Shown piece after piece: positions 22,270 through 34,133 of a DNA stretch of 64,000 nucleotides. Each line of letters begins with the position of its first letter. Position 1 is the first letter of the stretch. Under the pieces are notes generated by a model, which saw nothing but the letters and a program-made list of their open reading frames with translations, ran no database searches and was not told where the DNA came from. The DNA is from Orobanche coerulescens. Lineage: Eukaryota > Streptophyta > Magnoliopsida > Lamiales > Orobanchaceae. Location of the stretch: contig CM065819.1 in the NCBI GenBank assembly GCA_033398695.1, positions 7,675,501 through 7,739,500 of the forward strand, read 5' to 3'. Made by a program: the position numbers and the translations under genes.

Positions 22270-22725
22270 TCTGGAAATACATCGTCAATCGATGACAATG
22301 ATACCACGAATGATTGAACATTTCGATTGCCCTAGAATGGTCAATCGATAAAAAGAGATACCAATAATAATTGAACAACTCGATTGCCTTAGAAAGGCCA
22401 ATCGATGAAGATGATACAAGGAATGTTTGAATAACTCGATTGCCTTTGAAAGGCCAATCGATGAAAATGATATAATGAATGATTGAATGACTCGATTGTC
22501 TTAGAAAAGCCAATCAATGGAAATGATACAAGGAATGATTGAATAACTCGATTGCCTTAGAAAGGTCAATCGATGAAAATGATACAATGAATGATTGAAT
22601 GACTCGATTGTCTTAGAAAAGCCAATCGATGGAAATGATACAAGAAATGATTGAATAACTCGATTGCCTTAGAAAGGTCAATCGATGAAAATGATACAAT
22701 GAATGATTGGGTAGTTCGATTGCGG
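22270..22725. repeat. 56-bp tandem repeat in element Y, about 8 copies
   Basis: The unit begins 'gattgccttagaaaggccaa' and contains 'caatcgatgaaaatgata'. Unit starts at 22382, 22438 and 22494 confirm an exact 56-bp period. Because 56 is not a multiple of 3, the array breaks any reading frame running through it. It lies between the protease and RT regions. Confidence 0.92.
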
Positions 22726-22729
22726 AATT

Positions 22730-23502
22730 TCTCTGCTTTCGCCATAATAAAATTTCTACTGGAACAACGGGGATTACTTCCCTGAAGCACACATTCGACA
22801 ACCAACGACGGAAAGATAGCGACCAAACGCTAACAAGCACTGGGGATAGTATCAAGACGGTTAAACCAACTAATACCAAAAATTAAGTCGTCCTAAGATA
22901 AATTCACCACGATTAGATCCATCAATCAATCGCGGTCGTTAAGCTTAATTCGGTATGATTCCGAAAATTCTTCCATCGTCAGGTAGACCGATGGTATGAG
23001 GTCCACAAGCAGTAGGACTATCCCGAAATAAGTCTATTCAAGCATGATTCGAAAATGAATGAATGCGGTGTACCAGCATCAAAAGGTACACACAAGTTGA
23101 AATAAAATTACGAGTATACCTAAAATCATTCTGGCCACCGGATCGTCGATCCTCCTCATCATATGAATCTGGGACTTGCCGGCCCCCGGACCGGACGCTC
23201 CCGTCTGATAAATACGAGCTCCAACTCTATTTGCTTCCATTGTCTTAAACGACAATGATAAAGCGATCGATTCTCAAACGCCGGTGCTTCGGGCTGAGAT
23301 GACACCGAGCCGACTTGGAGTCCTTTTCGGCAAAACGGGCCTTATGCCCAAAATTCCCACAATTATAGCACGTGATAGACGGTTTGACACTTAGTGCCGA
23401 AATGACCCGTTCCACAATTGAAACAGTGATGGCCGAATCGCGCCGGGACCGAGATCCCGCACGATTATGCGCCGTAGAGGTCGCCGAAACGATAGGACTC
23501 AC
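22730..23502 (-). pseudogene. Element Y gag zinc knuckle and protease remnant
   Basis: Frame 23502-23245 ends with a CCHC knuckle (CYNCGNFGHKARF) whose last cysteine is replaced by Phe. 22730-22930 holds broken protease-region text such as LILGISWLNRLD in mixed frames. Upstream Gag (23500-24340) is not readable in any frame. Confidence 0.6.
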
Positions 23503-24362
23503 ACGAGGCTTCTAGAAGGTTGGTGACCGCCTTCGGATTGATTACGCCGTTGATTTCTTCTTGTGATGATGAAGGTTGTTGTTCAAGACTTTCCTTAGCA
23601 ATGGCTCATACGGAGAGTTCTCTCGATTAATCCGGCCAAAGTGGCGCAATGATGATTGTGCAACCGCATGGGTCATCATGGCGCATAAAAGTGAGTGGAT
23701 CAACCCGAACATCTTCTCGATCGAGCCGAGTCACGGGCACGATTTCCCGCAGAGTGATTATTTCTCGGATTTGGTTCGCCGCGCCTCTTCTGCATCCTCG
23801 ACAAATTCTCCTTACGGAAGTAGGAAGGTCGCATAATGATTATATTTCCCGCATGATTAGCACGTTATGATTATGTCATGAGATGATAAAAATGAGTATA
23901 CATGCTCTAACTTAGTGATTATATGAATGATTTCTGAAGTTACATGATTATCGATGAAATTCTTAAAATGATTATCTTGAATAACTTAACAAGATTGATA
24001 ATATGATCATCCAGTTGAGAACGAGTAATGAAATGAATTGAGTAATTAATGAGTTAACATGATCGTCGATTATTAATCGAGTATTGAAATGAATTAAGTG
24101 ATTAATGAGTTAACATGATCGTCCTAATCACAATGAATGATGATGTTTGAGGATTGTTAATTGATGAATGATGAATGAATGACTATTGCCGTAAATTATA
24201 CCATGGCGTTAGAAATCTTACAGCTTCTTTGGCCTGATTGGCTCGGCATTTGCACAGTCACACGTGGCGCGAAAGTCCAATGATACTAGTCCGATGACGA
24301 TGATTTCAAATGAGACATGACTCGGAAGGTAGTATTCAAAACCACTCTCCGATACCAACTCA

Positions 24363-26664
24363 GTAACACCCCAAACTAGGCGTATATTACGGTCCGTAGA
24401 TCCCCAACCGGGACCCACCGAGGCAAATGAAAATGAATGAATTACACAAGATAAATGTAGTACCGAACTACATTACAACAATAATTACTCCGATGAGGAG
24501 TTTAGTTACAACACACCAGACAATACTGAATACTAGTGTATTTTATATGAAGATAAAATACACAACACCGAATGAAACGGAGTATTCAAATGAAAGTCTC
24601 AATGAAAATAAAGGACAATAACATGAATAATCGAAAGATCGGGGCCCCTACTAGTATCACTAGAACTCCTCGACATCAACATGCTATTCCGTGCGTTTGC
24701 CTTGCCATGACCTGAAAAACAAAATCCCCAAACGGGGTCAATTATAAAGAACAACAATCCTCAAGGGTTGAAAATACACAATTATGATTAATCAAGTTAT
24801 GAAATATTCTTAGTTATGAATTACGCTGAAGAGGAGTATCATAGTACGCCCGTAATGTTCTCGTAAGTGTACAACACCCGTCCGTGTACCTAATTAGTCT
24901 CACGGTGTAACGCTTTCCCGTGTGCACGGCCTAATGTATCGGTGAACCCAATACAATAACCATCGTGTGCCCGACTAAAAATTCCACACACCCACACCCG
25001 CCACGCAATATGAACCCGGAAGGTCATATGAACGAGAATGACCGTAATGAATATCAATGAATAAATAATAATCGACAAAGTCAAGAATGACTCACCGAGA
25101 TGAGGGTAATAATGAAATGAATGATAGCTCAACGAAAAGATTGGAACCGCTGCTCCTTATTACCAAGTGATTAATTGACAATAACAAGTTTTAATATGAT
25201 TAATACAATGATGAATGAGTTATGATTATGAATGATCAACAACAAAAGGTATGAATATCCTTTTAACCGAGTAAGAATTAACTTACTAAATACCGATGAA
25301 GAAAGTCCTTCCACGAACAAATGTCCTAAATGAAGTGTCGGTCGCACGAACAACCTTAATTCAATACAATTACCGACAATCCGATCAATATACGAATCAA
25401 ACACGAATATAACGAACTCAAAACGTCGATACGATAAAACTAAGTCCATTGAGGCATTAAAACAAACACGTTGCGTCCAAACTCCGATTGTTTACAATCA
25501 AACTTCAATATACCAATATCAAATCCCCCAAGAAGTGTTTCAAACCAATAAAACATCTCCAATACGATCAATAATCCGATATGAATATCCAAACACGTGA
25601 TTATAACAACAATTAGTCGAAAATCCCCAATTCCAACTCGATATTCAAGGTGTTCTTGAATAATTCCTCAATAATCCAATGAATCCTTATACAAACTCAT
25701 AATCATATACATATCCCTTCATATAACATGATTATAACGTCAAAACATCATATCTCAACACAAAATCAAGTCCAAAGTGTTGAAGGAATTACCTCTTGAA
25801 GATTCAAGTACTTTAATCCGAAGAACACGCGTTAGATTGATTATCCGGGCTTCACGATCGAAAGGAGATGAAGAAAATCAAACACCCAAATGATAATTGA
25901 TGAAGAAAACTCTCCTCAAGATTATCTCTCGTAAGAAGGTGGAAAAGATGAAAAAAAAGAGCCGAAATGCTCAAAAACCAATTTAAAGGGGTTGACTACC
26001 TGCCGGACACGGCCCGTGCCGATCGGCACGGCCGTGTCGCATACCGCCGACAGGACTCGACCGTGTCCCGCTTGACACGGTCGCGGCGCGAGGGCCTTCC
26101 GAAGTGACCGTCCGACAAATGACTCGGCATGACTCGACCGTGTCCTCGGGACACGGTCGCGTTGCCGACGTTCTGCCCGCTTATCCGAAGAGTCCGACTG
26201 GCCGCGCTGCACGACACGGTCGGGTCCTGAGGCAGAGACTTCGGCATTTTCCGGACGAGTACGGCACGGGCCGTGTCGGACGACACGGCCGAGTTCGATC
26301 GGCAGTGATCGGCCAAAACTGAAAAATGAGCGGTCGAGCTAAAACGACCATAACTCTCTCGTCCGGACTCCGATTGACTCACCGTTTGAACCATTGGAAA
26401 GCTAACTCGATGCTCTATAATATTGCAAATATTTAGAATTTTTGGAGTTACCAAAAATTAATGGTGATCTAACAAATTCGAACTCATATGAGGAAAGTTG
26501 AAACAATGGACAATAACGATACACAACTCGAAGTTTTTCCGAACGGTGAACACGGTGAATGAACATGATTGATGAATGATTATAATTGAGTGAAAATCCA
26601 CTGAGTGACAATCATCGAATGAAATTACTGAATGATAATGACTGAATTACAACCGGGTATTACA
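24363..26664 (-). repeat. 5' LTR of element Y
   Basis: Near-identical to 17358-19667. Its end next to the primer site reads GTAACACCCC without the usual leading T. It has the same GACACGGCCGTG-type cluster (26003-26300) with small indels relative to the other LTR, and an intact TTTTTCAGGT acceptor after the CCCC-GTTT-GGGG hairpin. Confidence 0.88.
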
Positions 26665-27398
26665 GTTTAGTTCGCGATAGTCGATACACAAACGTAGTGA
26701 ACCATCCTTCTTCCGCACAAATAGGACCGGTGCGCCCCAGGGCGAGGCGCTCGGTCGAACATACCCCGACTCAAGAAGCTCACTCAACTGCTTCTTCAAC
26801 TCGGACATCTCTGAAGGTGCCATGCGATAGGGTGCCTTCGAAATAGGAGCCGCACCCGGCTCTAACTCTATAGCGAACTCGACCTCCCGATCCGGTGGCA
26901 ATCCCGGTAACTCGTCAGGAAAAACATCAGGAAATTCATTAACGATTGGAATCGACGAAAGCTCGACTCCACCACTCTCCGCCTTCAAGGCGTAGCACCA
27001 ATAGCCGGTACACCCCTTTCGCAGGAGTCTCATCGCCTTCAAGGCGTTAATAACGAGTTCTGTTCCCCTCTTTCGCCAAAGCGAAAGAGTGCTCGTGCCA
27101 TCATCGGCTAACATGGTGATGATTCTCGTGCGGTAGTTCATGATCGCACCATGCCGCTCGAGCCAATCATCCCCGAGAATTAAGTCCTCACCCTCAATAC
27201 CCACAACAATAAGATTAGAGGGCCAAGCCCTCTCGCAAATAAACACGTAATGCCTCGAACCTCCCGATCACCAACGATCCTATCACCGCTAGGTAGCTTA
27301 ACGATGAAGGGCTCACAAGGCGTCAAACGGCCGAGACTCAAACGGCGCACACAATCCGTAGATATGAACGAATGCGTAGCACCGTAATCGAAAAGCAC
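26665..27398 (-). pseudogene. Element X protease and first half of reverse transcriptase
   Basis: Frame 27398-27180 has the protease start VLFDYGATHSFIS-like, where the active-site D-S/T-G is changed to D-Y-G. Frame 27246-26665 carries [13 protein letters not shown] and the RT start ([36 protein letters not shown]) and ends where Y was inserted. Translation continues at 17352 in the ancestral element. Confidence 0.85.
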
Positions 27399-27599
27399 AC
27401 CGACAGATGAGAAAGAATATAAACGGTACTGCCGCTACAGAGTGGCCGGATCATCGGCTCTCCGCATCTCATAGACACGCGGGTGGGCCGAGCCGACGCC
27501 GAAGCTCCCCCTTAGAGGGCTGACCCGACCTCTCCCCGACTAGCACTCGGCGGAGATTGAGGAGCAAACGATCCTCGATTCACACTTGGTTCCCAGCGT

Positions 27600-28688
27600 T
27601 GGAACTAAGCCCGGCACCAAGGATTTTCTCCTCTCAAAGACAGAAGCCTTGTGACCCGACCGCCACACTGACACGTCGCCAAAGGGTTCGGACAAATACC
27701 CGATGTGGCCCCGCCGCCACGCTTAAAGCATTTCACCTCTCGAGAAGGGGCACCGCAGCCTACGGGAAACCCAAGATCGAGCCGGCCACCACCACGGAAA
27801 AGTTAGCAGATCAAATTTCGCCGACCCCCACCTTTGTGGCCCGAAAATTCCGGTGGACTTCGCTTACTCGCGGGCCGCCTCACTCGCCACGGACATATCA
27901 TAAGCAAGGGCCTGCTCTGTAATCTTTCAAGGTAGTGCATACGAGCCCCGACATATAGTCCCGAATCCAACTTCATCCGTCTGGAGAAATGGAAAATCTT
28001 GTCACTCTCCTCGACAACTTGGGTCTTCACATAACCCAACTCCTTGTTAAAATCAGCAATAGCTTGAGATACGGGGATATCCCGCGGTTGAGCATCATAA
28101 AAGCATGTACCCGAGCCTCATCGACGGCCACGGCAATATTCATCTCCATCAATTCTTGAAACTCACCACGAAGCAAAGATGATTTTTGGGCCCAACGGCC
28201 TCCCACCACCAGAAGGCCCCTGTGAGAAAGTATTGGGCAATATGGACTTTACGTTCCTCGGGACAGTTAGTGGCAACGAAGATCTTAGATATCTCCTTGA
28301 TCCACCCTTCCCAGCCAATCGGGTCTGAAGCTCCCAAAAACTGAGGAGGATGCATCTTGATAACATCTTGGAGCCAACGATCCGCTCCGCCCCGATTAGT
28401 GTGGGCCTGATCCGGGTTCTGAACCGCCTGAGCTATCGCCGCCATTTGGTTCACCATTTGCTGCATAACGGCCGCAATACCGAGGTCGGCACGCNCCTGA
28501 GAAAAAGCATGGCTATNACNGTCGCCAGACGCCGGCTCCCGAAGATCGTGACGTGGCCGCCCCACCGNCTGCCCCACNTCCCCGGCCGCGTCCANGACCN
28601 CNACCGCNACCACGACCTCTTCCANNATCCATANTGGAGTTNAATAAGTAGCNAANGCNATACGNGGGTAAGTNCGAGAAAAGNACAA
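27600..28688 (-). pseudogene. Element X gag, frameshifted, with ambiguous bases
   Basis: Text typical of plant gypsy Gag is present (MVNQMAAIAQAVQNPDQ; RWLQDVIKMHPPQFLGASDP; AQYFLTGAFWWWEA) with several frame changes down to 27600. The first part (28495-28684) contains about 20 isolated N bases and a Gly-Arg-rich stretch, so its true frame is unknown. Confidence 0.75.
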
Positions 28689-28870
28689 TCACAAGTCGAG
28701 AATCAAAGGTACGATACAAGGAAATAATGAACAGAGGAAGGAAAACTTACGACACCGGTAAAGACTAATCATGGCAGCGTGACGATGATGTGCAAAACAA
28801 AACACCACAAGACCCAATAAACCGACAAGCCTAGGTATCCATAAACCTAGTGCTCCGATACCATTTTCTC

Positions 28871-30695
28871 GTAACACCCCGGGATATCCGAGGTATATTA
28901 CAGCGCCGTGAATCCCTACATGGGACCCACCAGCCGAACAAGCATCATACTCATCGACTCACAGAAACAACAGAAAAATACCTCGTCATAAAGACGCCCA
29001 ACAAAGTAATTCACCCGGTTTAACCGGTCAAACATGACACCATAATCCATCACAACATAATAAACAACAATACAACCCCGACAAGTAAAAGTTCTTAAGT
29101 ACTCGAGTACTTCTATTAGTTGAAAGACCACAAAGGTAAAAGATGGAAAGCAACAAGACACCACTTGTGCACAATCATCACGCACCACCATCATCCGCAT
29201 ACTGGTCCAGCGCCCGCTCATCTCGATGAACCTGACCTGAAATTCATAAAACGAATTTCCCCAAAACGGGTCCCCAGAGGGGTTAGCAATTACGCTAGTA
29301 CAAGTAACCAGATGAACGTCTTACATCTTACACATATAGTAATGCATGCAATTCAAGAAAACATAGTTCCAAAACACTCATTTCCGGAAATGCCAATGAT
29401 CAAACCACATTTGTAAAAATTCACCACAATTAACCGCGGACCCACAGTTTCGTGGATCCCTGCCGAGACCCCGTCGGATCTAACCCACAGTGGTTAAAAG
29501 CAAGCTCGCGGTTCCACAGCTTCGTGGAGCCCTACCGAGACCCCGTCGGATCTAACCCGCAGTGAGCGTACACACACACACAATTTCTCATACAATACTA
29601 CTATGTCAAGATTGTAAGTTCATAAGGATACTTGCCTCGGTTAATAGACGGTGATACGAACGGAAAGGAAGAGTTGAACACGACCGCAAGGAACCGGCGG
29701 AAATGAACCTAACGATTTGAATAACACAATCACAACCAACTCTAGACGATTACGGAAATGGAATACACCCGGAAACCCGCCTACGATTCATGTATATTCG
29801 TACCAAAAATAACAACGAGGGCGGACCACAACCAAACCCTCTCGATTTCGTAAAAATCCACAAAATATCCATGAATCCGTAGGAAAACTAAAGATACTAA
29901 CAATATTAATCGTATACATCATGAATCCACCAACAAAACGGAACTAATCGGAAGAAAATCCCAAAACCCCCAAATTAATCGAAAATAGGGTTCTAGAAAT
30001 ATTACCTTTGAAGATTCAAGTACCAAGATCCGTAGAACACGTTAGATTGATTATCCGATCCTCACAACCGAAGAAAGATGATGAAAATCGACCCCGAATG
30101 AAGAATGCTTGAGTAGTTCTCTCCCCCTTCGATCTCCCTCTCTCGCGCAGTGAAATGAAGGTGGAAATGGCCGATTTCGTCTAATAAAGACGAGTTTGCA
30201 CACTGATTGGCGCTTTGTGCCGCGGCACGCACCAAGTGTGCCGCGGCACAGCCAAAAATTTACTCCTGTGTTTCGGCGGTGTGCCGCAAGATACGTGTGC
30301 CGCGCACTGTGCACATTGGGTTTTGGTCGCGAAGACACACGAGTGTGCCGCGGCACGGACAGTGTGCCGCGGCACACAAGATGCTCGCTTGGCCAACAAT
30401 CGAAGGAATTTGTGTGCCGCGCACACACACTGTGTGCGGCCCACACCCCCTTTTGTGTCCCAAAATGATAACAATGATCCGGAAAGAGAATAAAACGATA
30501 GGAATCAATATTTGGGGACTAATAACACGAAATGGATCCACGGCAACCCCGAAACGGCGGTTCCGCACAACAATAACGAGAATACAGTTCAACAGTTTGA
30601 CAGGAAGGACACGCTGAAAAGTACACGAGGGTCACTACGATCGAGAAATACACCAAAAACGAAAATACAAGGGAAAGAAAAATACGGATATTACA
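28871..30695 (-). repeat. 5' LTR of element X
   Basis: Same organisation as 12879-14746, including the GTGCCGCGGCAC cluster (30215-30440), the TCCGACGGGG repeats and the CCCC-TCT-GGGG hairpin. Its inner end reads GTAACACCCC next to the primer-site complement. It is about 43 bp shorter than its partner, mostly through small indels in the GC-rich cluster. Confidence 0.88.
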
Positions 30696-30700
30696 GATGG

Positions 30701-31229
30701 GGGATTTTGTTAGACCTTTATTCAGCTTTTGATATGGTTCGTCCGAATCTGCATATTCAAGATGCTCTAGCTGGCGCTTCAGACCCGTTGATGATGGCTC
30801 CTGGTAATTTGCCGGATTCAGTTTTGGCTCTGAACCAAGGCCTGATACTCAGTTGGCGCTCAAACTTGACCTAGGTATGTCATTAAAGTACCTAATTCTA
30901 ACACGGCTCCTGGTGCAGTTCAACGAATATTCAAGCTCGAACCAGACACTCAGCTGAAGATATTTGTTTGTGCCGTTTGTCGTGTGGCTATGTTAGGGAT
31001 TTGGCCTCCCTATAATTTACTTGCTTTCTAGTTCTTAGTTAGCTTGTTTAAATTTCTTTCGGGCTATGTTTGGGATTTGGCCCCCCAGAAAAATATCGGC
31101 TATGTAAGGGAATAGGCCCCCCTATCATCTTTGTGCTATAATATATCATTTTTTTTTTAAAAAAAAAGTTCAATTTTTAACCCATATTTTTTTTTAAAAT
31201 TAAAATTTAAAAATTCAAAAAAAAAAAAA
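30701..31229. other. Interior of the TGCATGAG hAT, right part, with a triple short repeat
   Basis: No known domain. Three copies of a GGCTATGTTAGGGATTTGGC-type unit occur near 30987, 31061 and 31099. A poly-T/poly-A stretch (31149-31228) precedes the terminal GGTTCGG repeats. An exon-like plus-strand block ends near 30871 at a possible GTATGT donor, but I recognise no protein in it. Confidence 0.5.
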
Positions 31230-31404
31230 AACGAACCGCCAAACCGCCGGTTCGGTTTCGGTTCGGAACCGGCGGTTCACGGTTCAAAACCGTAACCGTG
31301 AACCACTATAAGGCGGTTCGATTCCGGTTCCGATTTTTGGAAAACCGGAACCGACGGTTCAAAAAACCGGCGGTTTTGAACCGCCGAACACCTCTATGCA
31401 TGAG

Positions 31405-31757
31405 AAGCATTGTCCCACATTGAAAATAGTTCAAAGGAATAAGAGAGTGAAACTTATAAAATGAGAGATAGTGTTCATCGGCTTTAGGTAATTTTCTTCC
31501 TCTATACTTTATACTAATGAGCATTAAGTATGCTTTGGAGAATAGAAAATGAGTTTATTTTTCATTATAATATTTTTTAAAACAAGTTGGACTATTTAAT
31601 TATAAAATGTAAAAACCAACGGTTCTGATCCGAAACCGGCGATTTTAACTGGAATCGAAATGTCGGTTTTTTGGCCGGCTCGGAACCGGAAAATACTTTA
31701 ACGGGCCGGTTCCGGTTCAACTCCGGGGTTAACCGGAACCGCCGGGCCTTGAACCGT
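31405..31757. mobile_element. Right remnant of an older hAT-like element (ACCGG/GGTTCC-rich)
   Basis: 31610-31757 is rich in 'ccggttccggttc' and complements, like the segment at 11536-11902. The two flank the TGCATGAG element and may be one older hAT. The outer ends lack a TSD I can recognise. Confidence 0.4.
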
Positions 31758-31759
31758 GG

Positions 31760-32569
31760 GTACTCTTCAGACTCCAGCATATCTGGGTTCAAAAAAAGAA
31801 AAAAACAGAGAAACCTATCTCACCTCCTCCGGCTGTGACCCATCGTTGCCACGCCACCACGGTCGTCCGTGCCGTCAACGGCATCCAACGTGGTCCAGCT
31901 CGCATTACCCATTTCGAGACGTGAGACCTTCTTCTTGCAATTACTTGCGATCCCCATCACCACCATTCAGATCATACCAGATACAATCGCCATTCATCAT
32001 ACTCCAGCTCTGCTCGCAGGCTAACGGTGGTCACAGATCCAGTGAAGCCTCTTCATCTCCACGCATTGATCTGCGTCGCTCATCCTCCGTTCCCAGAACC
32101 GGCTGTTCCATGGTGTGAGGCCGAAGATTGTAGTTGGTGGTAACCTAATATTTATGCTAGTCTTGTTAAGCTGGTTACAGGTAAGATATTGCAAGCCCAA
32201 TTTAGGACATCTCAGGCCTACACTTCTTTCTAGGATTAAGCAGGGAAAAACTATGCTTTCATTTTTTAAAACATAAAGAGCCTACATCAATAATTGAGGA
32301 ACAACCTCTATCAAATATTGAACGAGAGTTGGCTCTGAACATCGACAATGATCCAATTATTGCTGATTTTGCTTCTCTAAAGGATCGACGTCGTAACTTC
32401 ATTACACACTTTCTTCATTCTTCTTTTTTGTTGTTAATCACGATACTTTACATTGTTGTCCTGAATCAAATGTGTCGTTTCTGTATATGTTTTTGAATGA
32501 TTAGAAAAAAAACTAACTTAGTTAATTGTAGCCCAGGTACATCTAAATTCCTAGGTCCGCCCCTGCTTC
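31760..32569 (+). mobile_element. hAT-like remnant ending just upstream of the glycosyltransferase gene
   Basis: The right end reads CTAGGTCCGCCCCTG (to 32569), the complement of a CAGGGGCGGACC hAT-type terminus. Plus-strand text at 32252-32390 resembles the start of plant hAT-like proteins (IEEQPLSNIERELAL, then DNDPIIADFASLKDRR) with stops. No matching left terminus or TSD was found. It ends about 90 bp before the start codon of the next gene. Confidence 0.5.
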
Positions 32570-32660
32570 CAGATCCATAGAAGGAGAGAAAAAGAAAAAT
32601 TCGAGTTTGATCTCGGATATTTTCTTAAACTCCGAAAAATTTCAGTAATTTCAGTACCCG
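32570..32660 (+). promoter_or_regulatory. 5' untranslated region / core promoter candidate of the sialyltransferase-like gene
   Basis: The 91 bp between the hAT-like end and the ATG contain a purine-rich stretch 'agaaggagagaaaaagaaaa' and no clear TATA box. Transcription may start here or inside the hAT remnant. Confidence 0.35.
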
Positions 32661-34096
32661 ATGAGGCTATTGCAGCTGACCTTTCTGCTTGCGTTGGCCT
32701 CTGGAATAACAGCCATTCTCATTTACATGACATATGTTCCCAATATTGGTATGCCCGGCTGCATAGAAATGCAATATCTAGATTGTTTTCAGTTTGTATT
32801 TACATACTTTATTGCAGGCGCTTGTGTGTGGGGGTGGGGGGGGGGGGTAGGGGAGGGTTTACGATTATGTGTGACAATGTGTGAACTAAATGTGCAGATG
32901 GGACATTTCGTCTTTCCAATGTAGATCTGGAAGCATTGAAATCTCTGCAGAGTCACTTTAAGAAGTGCGTGGTGAGTTCTGTTTGCTTTTTCACTTTGTT
33001 AATTATCTTTGAAGTGATTGAGTTTTATATTAGTTATTCTTCTGTTGACATATATTAAACTACAGTCAAGGGTAAACTTCACCTGTATCTTGAAAATTAT
33101 AGCTGGTCATACTGTAATTATCGTTGTTTTTACTTGACTAGCAGAAATTTGTTTTAAATTCGATTAATTGGAGCTTGTCGGATGTGGAGTTTGATTGAAA
33201 TATTCATTCTTTGAGATTGAAGTCAACGAGTTTCTTAAGGCTGTGTTGAGAAAAAAATGACATCCAATTAGGTTTGCCTATTTTCCATTTTAGGTCATGT
33301 CATTTACTGCTACGACATTATAGTTTGGAGTTTGGATTGAGAGTTGGCTAAAGACACTCGGATGCAGGTTGATTTGTGCTTGTCTGTTCGTTATCATTTC
33401 CGATTGAGCACCTCTCACTGCGTACGGTTTTGGGCTGTTCTTCATACTGCTTGGTTGGTTCTTTCCTGTTTCTTACCAAAGAACAAATTGAAGTACCACC
33501 TTTCTTTTATATCTTGAATTTCTGGTGCAAAAGAGAATTCGAAAATACTGGGTTAATGAGATTGAAAGGAGCTTAATTTGATTTTTTTTTTGTTGGTTTA
33601 TAGTGTGTCCAACTCCACGGTTTAGATGGTGTTCCTATCTTATTAGATGTGTTTTATAGTATTGAGTAAGGTAGCAGTCATAAAGGGTTTTCCCTTCATC
33701 TGCGATCACGTCAGTGTATTCCTTCATGAACCTCTGAGTGTGTGTTGGGGGGTTTGGGGGCAATAAGTTGCAATTGGTACCTGATGGAAAGCAAGAAAGA
33801 AGATCTATATATTAAGATAATATTAAGTATTTTGGGCTGTTTCCTATTATAGATTATTTAAAATTTTAATATTTAGCAATTTATATTTTAGTAGGATTCT
33901 ATTTCCTAGCTTAATTAGGACTCTTAACCTATAAATAAAGGCATAAGAGCTGTGTTTACTATTTTTATTATTATTGATAGTATTGGTTTTTGATATTGAA
34001 TTTTCTCCTAATTCTTGTTCGTGCTACTTCAATTTCTCTCTTTAATTGTGTCCTGTTCGCCATCAACTTGGCATTGGAGAAGGTTTTCTTTCACGC

Positions 34097-34133
<37 letters not shown>

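Larger units (their letters stand above)
17358..26664 (-). mobile_element. Ty3/gypsy chromovirus element Y (minus strand), nested in X, TSD GTTTA
   Basis: LTRs at 17358-19667 and 24363-26664 bound a 4.7-kb interior, with 5-bp duplications GTTTA at 17353-17357 and 26665-26669. Removing Y and one GTTTA rejoins the reverse-transcriptase frame of X at RELN|KVT. The primer-site complement is at 24345-24357. The interior encodes, minus strand, a Gag zinc knuckle, protease and RT remnants, integrase and the integrase tail, all frameshifted. A 56-bp tandem repeat sits between protease and RT. Confidence 0.92.
12879..30695 (-). mobile_element. Ty3/gypsy chromovirus element X (minus strand), TSD GATGG, interrupted by element Y
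   Basis: Two near-identical LTRs (12879-14746 and 28871-30695) are flanked by 5-bp duplications GATGG (12874-12878, 30696-30700). The minus-strand interior encodes, in order, Gag, protease, reverse transcriptase, RNase H, integrase and a C-terminal chromodomain, typical of plant chromoviruses. The primer site TGGTATCGGAGCA lies at 28851-28863 (complement). All coding parts carry frameshifts. Element Y sits in the reverse transcriptase. Excluding Y and its extra TSD copy, X is about 8.5 kb. Confidence 0.9.
11911..31396. mobile_element. hAT element with TSD TGCATGAG, enlarged to 19.5 kb by nested gypsy elements
   Basis: Terminal inverted repeats TAGAGGTGTTCAGCGGTTC (11911) and GAACACCTCTA (to 31396) are flanked by identical 8-bp duplications TGCATGAG (11903-11910, 31397-31404). 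Both ends are rich in GGTTCGG/CCGAACC subterminal repeats (to about 12016 and from about 31230). Without gypsy X the element would be about 1.7 kb. No transposase was recognised, so it is non-autonomous. Confidence 0.85.

Noticed and set aside
22270..22725. CRISPR-like array
   Set aside because: Units are contiguous with no unique spacers, and this is plant nuclear DNA; it is an ordinary tandem repeat.
22244..22879. Repetitive open frames of about 85 codons on the minus strand in element Y
   Set aside because: They are the 56-bp tandem repeat read in cycling frames, not a protein.
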